A stretch of 36,692 nucleotides of DNA from Omnitrophica bacterium GWA2_41_15 (GTDB lineage Bacteria > Omnitrophota > Gorgyraeia > Ghiorseimicrobiales > Ghiorseimicrobiaceae), in the NCBI GenBank assembly GCA_919902105.1, contig CAKKQO010000031.1, forward strand, positions 1 through 36,692. The letters are read 5' to 3'. Shown here piece by piece: positions 1 to 7,446 of the stretch. Each line of letters begins with the position of its first letter. Positions within the stretch are counted from its first letter, which is position 1. Made by a program: the position numbers and the translations under genes. The notes below the pieces were generated by a model. It was not told the origin of the DNA. It did no database searches and saw only the letters and a program-made list of their open reading frames with translations.

Positions 1-111
1 GCAATGCATAACTTACGAACACGAAAGTGTGCGTAAGTTATTTGCGCGAATTGATCCCGAAGTTTAATTGAAAATTATCGAAGAAAATTTTCAATTGTTT
101 AAACAAGGGAC
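1..111 (-). repeat. Two-hairpin intergenic element, copy A
   Basis: First of seven copies of an intergenic element. On the minus strand it reads as hairpin 2 (closing pair CCC/GGG, inner arms around AAAATT/AATTTT), then the joint ATCAATTC, then hairpin 1 with arms ATAACTTACG and CGTAAGTTAT. The tail is cut or degenerate (GCATTGC) at the window edge. It lies downstream of thrC and presumably upstream of a minus-strand gene outside the window. Confidence 0.75.
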
Positions 112-120
112 ATTAACCAT

Positions 121-1374
121 TTAAATAGAATAATGATCCGCGGTTCTTCTTTTCTTTATCTCTTCCTCAAACGAATGTAGATTCGGCTTTATTTTTAACG
201 GTTTATTTAATTTATCTGCTACTGCCTCTTGCGTCTTTAGGCCGTTTCCGGTAATGCAGACTACCAAAGATTCATTTTTCGGGATACGCTTTTGTTTAAT
301 TAATTTTATGGTTGCCGCCACTGTTACTCCTCCGGCAGTCTCAGTAAAGATGCCTTCAGTTTCAGCCAAAAGTTTAATCGCGTCAATAATCTCTTCATCG
401 CTCGCCCCTTCACCCCATCCGCCGGTTTTCTTAACTACATCATAGGCATAAAATCCGTCGGCAGGATTACCGATGGCTAAGGACTTAGCGATGGTTTTTG
501 GTTTAACCGGCTTAATCACTTCACTGTCTTCCTTAATCGCAGTTACAATCGGAGCACATCCCTCTCCTTGAGCCACATAAAGTTTGGTTTTAAATTCAGG
601 TATTAGCCCTAACTCATAAAATTCCTTTAAACTTTTATAAATCTTTGTTGTCAGCGACCCGCCTGCGGCAGGAACCACGATATGTTTCGGCGCCCGCCAC
701 CCTAATTGCTCGGCAATCTCAAAACCGTAAGTCTTTGAACCTTCGGCGTAATAGGGGCGGATATTAATATTTACAAAGGCCCATTTATATTTAGCGGCGA
801 TTTCCGCGCAAAGGCGGTTGACCTCATCGTAATTACCCTCAACCTTTACCAATGTCGGATTATAAATAGATGAAGCAATCACCTTGCCTAACTCTAAGTC
901 TGCCGGGATAAAAATAAAGGCGCGCAGGCCGGCGATCGCCGCATTGGCAGAAACTGAATTGGCCAGATTTCCTGTTGAGGCGCAGGCGACCGTATGAAAA
1001 CCAAATTCTTTGGCTTTAGAAAGCGCCACTGCCACCACTCTATCTTTAAAAGAAAGCGTCGGGTGGTTTACTGAGTCATCTTTGATATAAAGTTCTTTGA
1101 CGCCTAAAACCTTGGCTAAGCTATGCGAGCGGATTAAAGGAGTAAAACCGGTGTTAAAACCGTCGGTCGGCTCGCGAGAAAGAGGAAGCAGTTCCTTATA
1201 TCGCCACATATTCTGCGGACGCTTCTCTATTTCATTGCGGGTTAGTATATGCTTTATCTTTTCATAGTCATAAGCCACTTCCAAAGAGCCAAAACAGTAT
1301 TCGCAGACAAATACCACTGATATCGGATATTCCCTTCCGCACTCGCGGCATTTTAAACCCTTTATGTACGACAT
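121..1374 (-). CDS. thrC: Threonine synthase
   Basis: Probable threonine synthase, a PLP enzyme that converts O-phosphohomoserine to threonine in the cytoplasm. The 417-residue protein starts with a zinc-ribbon-like knuckle (Cys9, Cys12, Cys24, Cys27). It then has the PLP lysine motif SFKD (Lys110), a phosphate-binding STGN motif, and a TETAGGVT segment near the C-terminus. Length and motif order fit the zinc-ribbon-bearing ThrC class. It is the last gene of the sulfur operon, just after the TusA remnant. That context leaves open a ThrC-like paralog such as cysteate synthase, which shares this fold and uses O-phosphoserine. Threonine synthase remains the better call. Confidence 0.85.
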   Translation of the reverse strand: MSYIKGLKCRECGREYPISVVFVCEYCFGSLEVAYDYEKIKHILTRNEIEKRPQNMWRYKELLPLSREPTDGFNTGFTPLIRSHSLAKVLGVKELYIKDDSVNHPTLSFKDRVVAVALSKAKEFGFHTVACASTGNLANSVSANAAIAGLRAFIFIPADLELGKVIASSIYNPTLVKVEGNYDEVNRLCAEIAAKYKWAFVNINIRPYYAEGSKTYGFEIAEQLGWRAPKHIVVPAAGGSLTTKIYKSLKEFYELGLIPEFKTKLYVAQGEGCAPIVTAIKEDSEVIKPVKPKTIAKSLAIGNPADGFYAYDVVKKTGGWGEGASDEEIIDAIKLLAETEGIFTETAGGVTVAATIKLIKQKRIPKNESLVVCITGNGLKTQEAVADKLNKPLKIKPNLHSFEEEIKKRRTADHYSI

Positions 1375-1385
1375 CTTTGTTCCCT

Positions 1386-1580
1386 CTATCCCTTCTTAAC
1401 TACTACTTTATAAACTTCGCCTTGCTTTTCTATATTGAGCACTTGGTGCCCATCTTCCCGCAGGCTACGCGGCACATTTTTTATCGGCTCGCCATCATCA
1501 AGAATAATCTCCAATATATCACCGGAATTAAGATTTTCCAAGAATAATTTTGCCCTAAGGCGGCTAAGGAATTTTAAAGA
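1386..1580 (-). pseudogene. TusA-like sulfurtransferase C-terminal fragment, in frame after the CysK stop
   Basis: Sixty-four codons follow the cysK TAA in the same frame and end at TAG (1386-1388). The translation contains LENLNSGDILEI, DDGEPIKNVPRSL and a VVVKKG end, the signature C-terminal two thirds of TusA/SirA-family sulfur carriers. The N-terminal part with the catalytic CPxP cysteine is missing. It is not found in the other two frames upstream, and no good start codon is present. It is either a decayed tusA gene or a domain reachable only by reading through the cysK stop. TusA proteins carry persulfide sulfur, which suits the flanking cysteine genes. Confidence 0.75.
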
Positions 1581-2714
1581 TTATCCAAAATACTGCTCCA
1601 TACTAAAATACCTATCCCCGCTATCGGGCAAAACCGTCACCACTCGCCTACCCTTACCTAATTCTTGGGCTACCCGTAAAGACGCAAAAACCGCCGCACC
1701 GCTGGAAATCCCTACAAACAAACCCTCTTCTTTGGCTAACCGTTTGGAAGTGTTAAAGGCATCGTTGTCGTCTACCTGAATAATACGGTCAATAATCTCA
1801 CGGTTTAAAATATCCGGGATAAAACCCGCGCCTATACCCTGAATTTTATGCGGGCCGGGCTGCCTGCCGGAAAGCACCGCGCTGCTTTTCGGTTCAACCG
1901 CAATTATTTCGGCTTTTATCTTTTCTTTCCTTAAAACCTCGCCAACACCGGTGATAGTCCCTCCGGTGCCCACGCCTGCCACAAAGGCATCAAGTTTTCC
2001 TTCGCTCTGACGCAAAATCTCAAGCGCAGTGGTTTTACGGTGCACCTCAGGGTTAGCAGGGTTTTTAAACTGCTGAGGCATAAAGGCGCCGGGTGTCTTC
2101 TTTAAAAGCTCCTCTGCCCTTTTTACTGCCCCGCTCATCCCTTCAATTCCGGGGGTAAGCACTACTTCTGCGCCATAAGACTTTAAGGTATATATTCTTT
2201 CTAAGCTCATTGTCTCAGGCATAGTAAGCATTACTTTATAACCCTTAACTGCTCCAATCATAGCAAGGCCTATTCCGGTATTGCCGCTGGTTGGTTCAAT
2301 AATAACAGCACCTGTCTTTAAGAGTCCTTTTTTCTCGGCATCCTCAATCATCGAAAGGCAAATCCTGTCTTTGACGCTTCCGCCGGGGTTAAAATATTCC
2401 AATTTTACTAAAATCTCAGCGCCCCCCGGCTCAATTACCCGATTAAGCCGCACCATCGGGGTATTACCGATTAATTCAACGACATTGTTTGCTAATTTTT
2501 CACTTAAAGGCATCCCACCCCCCATATAATAGACAAATTCAAGGCGATCGTTTTCTTTTATAACGGTTTTGGGGTATTTATCCCGCTCAATAACCTGATC
2601 GTTTAACTCAATAGTAACCACTTCCGGCCTGATTTTCTTTATTTTTAATAATTCCGAAAGGCTTAAGGCCTTCTCTAATTTTTCTTCTTTACCGTTTAAG
2701 ATAACATTAATCAT
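1581..2714 (-). CDS. cysK: ThiS/MoaD-like sulfur carrier fused to cysteine synthase
   Basis: The 377-residue protein has two parts. Residues 1-67 are a ThiS/MoaD/CysO-type ubiquitin-like sulfur carrier (starts [16 protein letters not shown], ends VYYMGGG). Residues 68-377 are a complete cysteine synthase with [11 protein letters not shown], the PLP lysine in GGSVKDR (Lys115), TSGNTG (141-146) and the terminal SMEQYFG. In the known CysO-CysM system the carrier's free diglycine end is loaded as a thiocarboxylate and donates sulfur to the PLP enzyme. Here the glycines are internal, so cleavage after GGG or internal initiation at Met68 (a G-rich stretch precedes it) would be needed. It sits 9 bp after a JAMM protease gene whose relatives release cysteine from the carrier. 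Confidence 0.9.
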   Translation of the reverse strand: MINVILNGKEEKLEKALSLSELLKIKKIRPEVVTIELNDQVIERDKYPKTVIKENDRLEFVYYMGGGMPLSEKLANNVVELIGNTPMVRLNRVIEPGGAEILVKLEYFNPGGSVKDRICLSMIEDAEKKGLLKTGAVIIEPTSGNTGIGLAMIGAVKGYKVMLTMPETMSLERIYTLKSYGAEVVLTPGIEGMSGAVKRAEELLKKTPGAFMPQQFKNPANPEVHRKTTALEILRQSEGKLDAFVAGVGTGGTITGVGEVLRKEKIKAEIIAVEPKSSAVLSGRQPGPHKIQGIGAGFIPDILNREIIDRIIQVDDNDAFNTSKRLAKEEGLFVGISSGAAVFASLRVAQELGKGRRVVTVLPDSGDRYFSMEQYFG

Positions 2715-2723
2715 GATAGCCCC

Positions 2724-3122
2724 CTACTCAATACAAACTTCCTTTTCTTCTACATCCCCTTCATTAATTTTAAAGGCGTGAATTTGCGGGTTAAACTTAT
2801 CTTTTAATGAAACAATCACATAAAAGGCGTCAGGATAAAAAACCTCGTCAATATCGCGCGCTGACGGCCGCGCCTCGCTTGCCGTATGCGAATGATATAT
2901 CCCCACCATTTCCAAACCAAGAGTACGCATCTCCTTCTGAACTTTGAGTTGTTCTTTAGGGTCCATAATGTAACTCTGCGGGCTTTTGTCAATATTCGTC
3001 ATTAGATAGACCTTTTCTACTCTGCCGTCTTTACCCGCTAAAATCCCGCAGGCCTCGTTAGGAAATTCTTCCAGGCACTGTTTGATTATTATTTTTTGGA
3101 ATTCTTCTTTCAACCTCAACAT
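2724..3122 (-). CDS. JAMM/MPN metalloprotease, Mec-like
   Basis: The 132-residue single-domain JAMM (Mov34/MPN) zinc peptidase has all canonical residues: Glu23 in NEACGIL, then His77-x-His79, Ser87 and Asp90 in HSHTASEARPSARD, matching HxHx7SxxD exactly. Bacterial relatives such as Mec of Mycobacterium tuberculosis hydrolyse the CysO-cysteine adduct to free cysteine. The next gene is a sulfur-carrier/cysteine-synthase fusion, so the same role is likely here, possibly with an added job of cutting the fusion after its glycines. The start lies right after the permease stop (TAATATG), suggesting coupled translation. The substrate is inferred from context. Confidence 0.9.
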   Translation of the reverse strand: MLRLKEEFQKIIIKQCLEEFPNEACGILAGKDGRVEKVYLMTNIDKSPQSYIMDPKEQLKVQKEMRTLGLEMVGIYHSHTASEARPSARDIDEVFYPDAFYVIVSLKDKFNPQIHAFKINEGDVEEKEVCIE

Positions 3123-3123
3123 A

Positions 3124-4086
3124 TTATTTCTTTAAAAATAAACTCAACAATAGATAAGAAACTCCTGTTGCTAATAAAGGAGTGAGGGTCCAGACCATCA
3201 TTGTGCGCCGCGTGATATGATGGCTAAGAGTAACTCTGTGCCCATTTTTTATGCAACTAATAGCAAAGATCGATAAAGCTGTCAGCTGTACATAGGGAAA
3301 TGGTGCCCCTAAACTTGAGGCAACCACCAAAAGCGAGCCGGTAACTAAAGAGACTAAACTGGCGGTAATCGTCCCTAAAGGCACTACCTCCTTGCCAAAG
3401 GTCTCAATGTTACGCTTTCCGAAAAACAACGCCCCTAACCCAAAAAAAGGTGCGATTAAAAACAGGCCTAAATTCATATCAATGATTTTTGCCCCGACCA
3501 GTGGTCCAAGGGCGTTAGCGACATTATTTGTGCCAACGGCGAATGCGCCGTAACAACTAATAATCAGGGCTAATACCCTTAAAGCCTTCTCCTGAGAAAG
3601 AATTTTCTCATACAACCAGAGGTTTTTATCCCTGGGAGGATAGATCATCCTATAGATAAAGTAAGTAAGCAAAAAAGAAATAACCGGAAACAATACCCAC
3701 AGCGGAATCAGCCATAAGAACGTCCTCAGCTGTAGATGCTTAAAATACAAGCCTGCTCCGGTAATTGCCCCGACGGTAACCATGCTAGTTGACTCAGGAA
3801 TTCCTAACAGATTTGCCAAAAATAAGCTCGCAGTAGCCGAAAGTAGAATAACTAAGGCAACATCAAAGTTCATAAACGACTGGGGTAATATCCCTTGGCT
3901 TATGGTCTTAACCACGCCGCGGCCTAAGCTAATTGCCCCCAGACAAACAAAGATGCCAAATAAGAGGGCGGCTAATTTTCTATTTACCAGCTTTCCTCCG
4001 TAAGCAGCAGAAAAAGTAGGGGCAATGCCGCTGGCGCCCATATTCATCGCAAAAAAAATTGTAATTGCAATTACTAAAATTAACAC
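3124..4086 (-). CDS. PiT-family anion permease, probable sulfate uptake
   Basis: The 320-residue polytopic membrane protein of the PiT/PHO4 family has about nine hydrophobic segments and two inverted family motifs. One is near the N-terminus (NMGASGIAPTFSAAYGGK), the other near residue 190 (GTNNVANALGPLVGAK). PiT proteins move phosphate or sulfate; Bacillus CysP is a sulfate permease of this family. Placement between cysH and the cysteine-synthase genes makes sulfate the likely substrate, by inference. The start is a GTG with no clear Shine-Dalgarno, and a very stable hairpin lies just upstream (4100-4137). Confidence 0.85.
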   Translation of the reverse strand: MLILVIAITIFFAMNMGASGIAPTFSAAYGGKLVNRKLAALLFGIFVCLGAISLGRGVVKTISQGILPQSFMNFDVALVILLSATASLFLANLLGIPESTSMVTVGAITGAGLYFKHLQLRTFLWLIPLWVLFPVISFLLTYFIYRMIYPPRDKNLWLYEKILSQEKALRVLALIISCYGAFAVGTNNVANALGPLVGAKIIDMNLGLFLIAPFFGLGALFFGKRNIETFGKEVVPLGTITASLVSLVTGSLLVVASSLGAPFPYVQLTALSIFAISCIKNGHRVTLSHHITRRTMMVWTLTPLLATGVSYLLLSLFLKK

Positions 4087-4099
4087 TTTTTTTGTATCA

Positions 4100-4137
4100 C
4101 ACCCCCGCGGTGCACGTAAACGTGCACCGCGGGGGTG
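4100..4137. repeat. Perfect 18-bp GC-rich palindrome
   Basis: Arms CACCCCCGCGGTGCACGT (4100-4117) and its exact reverse complement (4120-4137) are separated by two bases. It lies in the cysH-permease gap. No T-run follows on either strand, so it is not a standard terminator. An mRNA processing or translation-control hairpin is possible. GC content is far above the surroundings. Confidence 0.85.
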
Positions 4138-4153
4138 AAATTGGTTTCAAGGT

Positions 4154-4873
4154 TTATATTCCCGAACCCGCATCCTTAAGCGGACGGGTATGTATCCCGC
4201 ATTCGCCGCCGCATTTAGAGGTGCCTATCCAGCGGCCGGAGCGTTCGTTTTCGCCGCTTGAAATATGCGTGCATGGCGCACAGCCTAGCGAACGGTATCC
4301 TTCGCCATAAAGCGGATTAACCGGCACCTGATAGAGCGCCAGATACTGCCAGACTTCACGCTCTTCCCAGATTAATATGGGATTAAGCTTAATCAACCCT
4401 TTATCTCTTTCCTCTACTTCCTTATAATCGGTGCGGGTCCTGCCTTCGGTACAACGCAGCCCTGTCGCCCAGCAGGTTACCTGCATTTCTTCCACTGCCC
4501 GTTTTACCGGCTCAACTTTCAGTATCTCACAGCATTTATCCGGATCGGTTTTATAAAGTTCAGGCGGAATCTCTGCGTGGCTTTCGTAAACTTTTAACTC
4601 CGGATAACGCGTAACTACTTCCTGCATAAACTGCTTAGTTTGCTTTGGCTTAAAACGCGTGGTAACGATAAAACCCTTAATCTTTGGGCTTACCTTCTTG
4701 GATAGGTCCCAGACTGCCATAGAATCCTTGCCTAAGCTGTTGGCCACCACTAAGCCGTCTTTATACTTTCTATAGGCCTCGTCAATTAAAGCCAAAGACC
4801 TATCCACCTTTTCCTTAAAATTTAGCTTCTCTACCAATTCTTTTAAATCGTCCTTGTTGTCTAATAAACCCAT
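4154..4873 (-). CDS. cysH: Assimilatory APS/PAPS reductase with iron-sulfur site
   Basis: The 239-residue adenylylsulfate reductase-like protein reduces activated sulfate to sulfite. It has the PP-loop motif NSLGKDSM (residues 46-52), the paired cysteines of the [4Fe-4S] site (Cys114-Cys115 and Cys198-x2-Cys201 in GCAPCT), and the catalytic cysteine near the end (ECGIH, Cys225). The cysteine set points to an APS reductase rather than an enteric PAPS reductase. I place the start at ATG 4873, where AAGGAG sits 9 bases upstream. The longer frame from GTG 4897 would read through the tail of element B. It follows the Rrf2 regulator and leads the sulfur operon. Confidence 0.9.
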   Translation of the reverse strand: MGLLDNKDDLKELVEKLNFKEKVDRSLALIDEAYRKYKDGLVVANSLGKDSMAVWDLSKKVSPKIKGFIVTTRFKPKQTKQFMQEVVTRYPELKVYESHAEIPPELYKTDPDKCCEILKVEPVKRAVEEMQVTCWATGLRCTEGRTRTDYKEVEERDKGLIKLNPILIWEEREVWQYLALYQVPVNPLYGEGYRSLGCAPCTHISSGENERSGRWIGTSKCGGECGIHTRPLKDAGSGI

Positions 4874-4886
4874 CTTCTTTTTCTCC

Positions 4887-5002
4887 TTAATGAGCACATA
4901 AGTTACGGGAGCGTAAGCAACGTAACTTATAAGTGCGAATTAACCCCGCCGAATATCCTAAAATTATCGTACGAGAATTTTAGGATATCATATGAGGCGG
5001 GG
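4887..5002 (-). repeat. Two-hairpin intergenic element, copy B
   Basis: Minus-strand order: hairpin 2 closed by CCCCGCC/GGCGGGG with inner arms ATATCCTAAAATT and AATTTTAGGATAT; joint GTTAATTC; hairpin 1 with GCAC/GTGC and arms ATAAGTTACG/CGTAACTTAT; tail TCATTAAGGAG. The tail supplies the cysH Shine-Dalgarno. The joint-tail pair is TTAAT/ATTAA here instead of TCAAT/ATTGA, a compensatory change. Confidence 0.9.
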
Positions 5003-5020
5003 CATAAATTATGTCGTCAT

Positions 5021-5467
5021 TTAAATCTGATACGCTATCTCACCGCGTTTGGCTTTTATTTTATTCGCTAAGTCTTCAAAGGTTACATCGTCTATGATAT
5101 CTGCAATCGCTTTACTCACCTCTAACCATATATCTTTAAATAGGCACCTATGAGCGTCCCGGCATCCTTTATAAGCCGCCTCTAAACTTGCGCAGGCAAT
5201 CGGTTCAACCGGGCCGTCTACAAAACGCACGACTTCTCCCAACTTTATCTTTGCCGGCGGCCGTAGCAAATGATAACCGCCAATCTTTCCGCGCTTGCTT
5301 GCCACAAACCCGCCTTTTTTTAAGTCTAAAAGTATTTGTTCTAAAAACTTTACCGGTATATCCAGCCGCTTGGCTAAATCATGGATAGCCACTACGCCAT
5401 TTCCATAATGCAGCGTCAAATCCAGTATTGTCTTTAAGGCGTAATCGCCTTTATAAGTAATCTTCAC
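5021..5467 (-). CDS. Rrf2-family regulator, IscR/CymR-like
   Basis: The 148-residue winged-helix regulator starts at GTG 5467 (KITYKGDYALKTILDL follows, the usual Rrf2 N-terminus); AGGAAG precedes it. The frame can be extended to 5488, but the extra residues do not look like the family. The wing motif is SKRGKIGGYHLLRP. Three cysteines (Cys92, Cys102, Cys108) follow, the arrangement used by IscR- and RsrR-type members to hold an Fe-S cluster. Position at the head of the cysH-permease-JAMM-cysK operon suggests control of sulfur assimilation, comparable in role to CymR. A promoter and dyad lie upstream at 5527-5578. Confidence 0.85.
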   Translation of the reverse strand: MKITYKGDYALKTILDLTLHYGNGVVAIHDLAKRLDIPVKFLEQILLDLKKGGFVASKRGKIGGYHLLRPPAKIKLGEVVRFVDGPVEPIACASLEAAYKGCRDAHRCLFKDIWLEVSKAIADIIDDVTFEDLANKIKAKRGEIAYQI

Positions 5468-5486
5468 CCCGCTCTTCCTCACTTCC

Positions 5487-5516
5487 ACCCCAACCCTTCT
5501 TTAGGAAGGGTGGGGT
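5487..5516 (-). other. Hairpin in the Rrf2 leader
   Basis: Arms ACCCCAACCCTTC and GAAGGGTGGGGT form an imperfect stem (one bulge) between the predicted transcription start and the start codon. It lacks a T-run, so it is not an obvious terminator. It could affect ribosome access. Confidence 0.5.
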
Positions 5517-5526
5517 TCATCTTTCT

Positions 5527-5578
5527 CTATAATCCCTATCGTTATAGTAGAGTATACACTATAAAAAAAAATTGTCAA
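5527..5578 (-). promoter_or_regulatory. Promoter and candidate Rrf2 operator for the sulfur operon
   Basis: On the minus strand TTGACA (5578-5573), a 16-bp spacer and TATACT (5556-5551) form a near-consensus sigma-70 promoter. A dyad CTATAA...TTATAG (5527-5547) covers the predicted start of transcription, a suitable place for autorepression. The -35 box overlaps the TGA stop of the aminotransferase gene. Confidence 0.75.
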
Positions 5579-6795
5579 GCAAAATCTGCAAACTTGCGTT
5601 TTGATTTTGCGCGATGCCGCAAATACTTTTGCGGCGCAAGAATATCTTTTTTTAAAAATAATTCGATCCTTACCATTGCCTCCTTTAACTTATCGAGACT
5701 GGAAGCATAAGAAATACGCACATAACCTTCACCGCTGGCGCCGAAGGCTGTACCGGGGACAACCGCAACTTTCTCCCTTTTTAATAATTGGTGAGCAAAT
5801 TCTAAAGAATTATAGCCGGTATTTTCTATGGAAGGAAAGGCATAAAATGCTCCATCGGGCTTAACGCATCTTAGCCCTATTTTATTTAAAGCATCCACTA
5901 TAAATTCGCGGCGGCGCCTATATTCACGCTTCATCTCTTCAACTGACCTGCGCCCGCTCTGCAATGCCTCGCAAGCTGCCATTTGAGCCGTAATCGGTAC
6001 ACACATAATCGTGTATTGATGAATCTTAGTCATTGCGGCAATTATTTCTTTTGGGCCGCAAACAAAACCTACCCGCCAGCCGGTCATGGCATAGGATTTA
6101 GAAAAACCGTTCAGGTAAATTGTGTTATTTTTTGCACCGGATAGTGTGGCAAAGGGCGTATGCTCAAATTCATAAGTTAAATCGCTATAGATCTCATCAG
6201 ATATACAGAGAATTCTATGCCTCAATAAAACCTTCTTTATTTCCTCTAACTCTTTCTTATTATAAGAAACACCGGTGGGATTGACCGGATAATTAAAGAT
6301 TAAAACCTTAGTTTTTTTATCAATTGCCTTTTCTAAAGAGCTCGTTGTAAGCTTAAACTTATCTTTTTTTGTATCAATGTAAACTGGAATCCCCCCTGCC
6401 AATTCCGCAAGTGGCCCGTAAGAGACATAACTCGGTAGAGGGATTAAGACTTTATCCTGGGGGTTGATAATTGCGCGCAGGGCTAAATCAAAACCTTCGC
6501 TGACCCCAACGGTAATCAAGAGCTCATCGTCTGGATTATAATCTAATCCATATTTATTCTTTAGATAGCGCGATATGCTTAGTCTTAATTTATATAACCC
6601 TTTGTTTGAAGTGTATGATGTAAATCCCTGCTCCAGCGAATAAATACCTGCCTCGCGTATTTGCCAGGGAGTAACAAAATCCGGCTCCCCCACGCCTAAG
6701 GATATAACATCTTTCATCCCCAGCACCAAATCAAAAAATGCCCGGATTCCGGATGGCTGCATATCTAAAACTTTTTTAGAAATTATATCCTTCAT
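5575..6795 (-). CDS. Class I/II pyridoxal-phosphate aminotransferase
   Basis: The 406-residue fold-type I aminotransferase of the AspC/aromatic subgroup has N-terminal ISLGVGEPDF, YPVNPTG, SDEIY, and the PLP lysine in NGFSKSYAMTGWRVG (Lys233). The C-terminal arginine region GYVRISYA should bind the substrate carboxylate. Such enzymes transfer amino groups among aspartate, alanine or aromatic amino acids and 2-oxoglutarate; the sequence does not settle which. The last 20 or so residues are basic and extend past the normal family end. It follows an Lrp-type regulator by 12 bp, the usual pairing for amino-acid-responsive control. Confidence 0.9.
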   Translation of the reverse strand: MKDIISKKVLDMQPSGIRAFFDLVLGMKDVISLGVGEPDFVTPWQIREAGIYSLEQGFTSYTSNKGLYKLRLSISRYLKNKYGLDYNPDDELLITVGVSEGFDLALRAIINPQDKVLIPLPSYVSYGPLAELAGGIPVYIDTKKDKFKLTTSSLEKAIDKKTKVLIFNYPVNPTGVSYNKKELEEIKKVLLRHRILCISDEIYSDLTYEFEHTPFATLSGAKNNTIYLNGFSKSYAMTGWRVGFVCGPKEIIAAMTKIHQYTIMCVPITAQMAACEALQSGRRSVEEMKREYRRRREFIVDALNKIGLRCVKPDGAFYAFPSIENTGYNSLEFAHQLLKREKVAVVPGTAFGASGEGYVRISYASSLDKLKEAMVRIELFLKKDILAPQKYLRHRAKSKRKFADFA

Positions 6796-6807
6796 TGTTT
6801 TCGGAAT

Positions 6808-7293
6808 TTAATAAGATATTGCTATTCTTTTATTCTCTTCCTTATGTTTTAAAATCACTCCGTCTTCTTTATATTTCTTTAAAAGAAAATGCGTAACTGT
6901 GCCGCGCACATTCTCCATCGGCGCGAGTTTTTCTGAAACAAAATTAGATACCGTATGAATATTCTTTCCCTCTACAATAATGAGTAAATCGTAAGTCCCC
7001 GAAATAAGATAACAGCTGGTTACTTCCGGAAATTGATAAATGCGCTCGGCAATATGGTCAAAACCTAAATCTTTCTGCGGCACAAGATTTACCTCGATTA
7101 AAGCGCGGACATAATTTTCCTCATCGCGCACCAATTCCTTATTTATCACGGCGCGGTATTTAAGAATTACCCCATCTTTTTCGTATTTCTTTATCGCTTT
7201 TTTTACCGTAGATACATCTTTTTTAATAAGTTTTGCAATCTCTTCAGGGTTCAACCGCGCATCTTTTTCTAAAATTTCTAATATCTCATCCAT
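6808..7293 (-). CDS. Lrp/AsnC-family transcriptional regulator
   Basis: The 161-residue protein has an N-terminal helix-turn-helix (residues about 1-50, LNPEEIAKLIKKDVSTVKKAIKKY) and a C-terminal RAM ligand domain with GTYDLLIIVEG. I place the start at ATG 7293, with GAGGAG 7 bases upstream. The longer frame (7317) reads backwards into the repeat element. Lrp/AsnC proteins bind amino acids and control nearby amino-acid genes; the aminotransferase downstream is the likely target. Confidence 0.9.
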   Translation of the reverse strand: MDEILEILEKDARLNPEEIAKLIKKDVSTVKKAIKKYEKDGVILKYRAVINKELVRDEENYVRALIEVNLVPQKDLGFDHIAERIYQFPEVTSCYLISGTYDLLIIVEGKNIHTVSNFVSEKLAPMENVRGTVTHFLLKKYKEDGVILKHKEENKRIAISY

Positions 7294-7304
7294 AAGACCT
7301 CTCC

Positions 7305-7420
7305 TCAATGACGACACAACTTATGGAAATCGTAGATTGACATAAGTTGTATGTCGGAATTGATCCCGCCGAGTGTATCAAAATTATGGAAGAGAATTTT
7401 GATACATATTACAAGGCGGG
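7305..7420 (-). repeat. Two-hairpin intergenic element, copy C (type example)
   Basis: Minus strand: hairpin 2 closed by CCCGCC/GGCGGG, inner arms TGTATCAAAATT/AATTTTGATACA; joint ATCAATTC; hairpin 1 with CGACA/TGTCG and arms ACAACTTATG/CATAAGTTGT; tail TCATTGAGGAG. The tail merges with the Lrp Shine-Dalgarno. TCAAT in the joint pairs with ATTGA in the tail, leaving a small TC/TC internal loop. Confidence 0.9.
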
Positions 7421-7446
7421 ACAAAAATAAAATAAATTAACCCCGC

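Noticed and set aside
4887-5002. Two-hairpin elements as simple intrinsic terminators
   Set aside because: No T-run follows the stems, the elements sit directly before starts within operons, and one is at a stop codon in inverted orientation.
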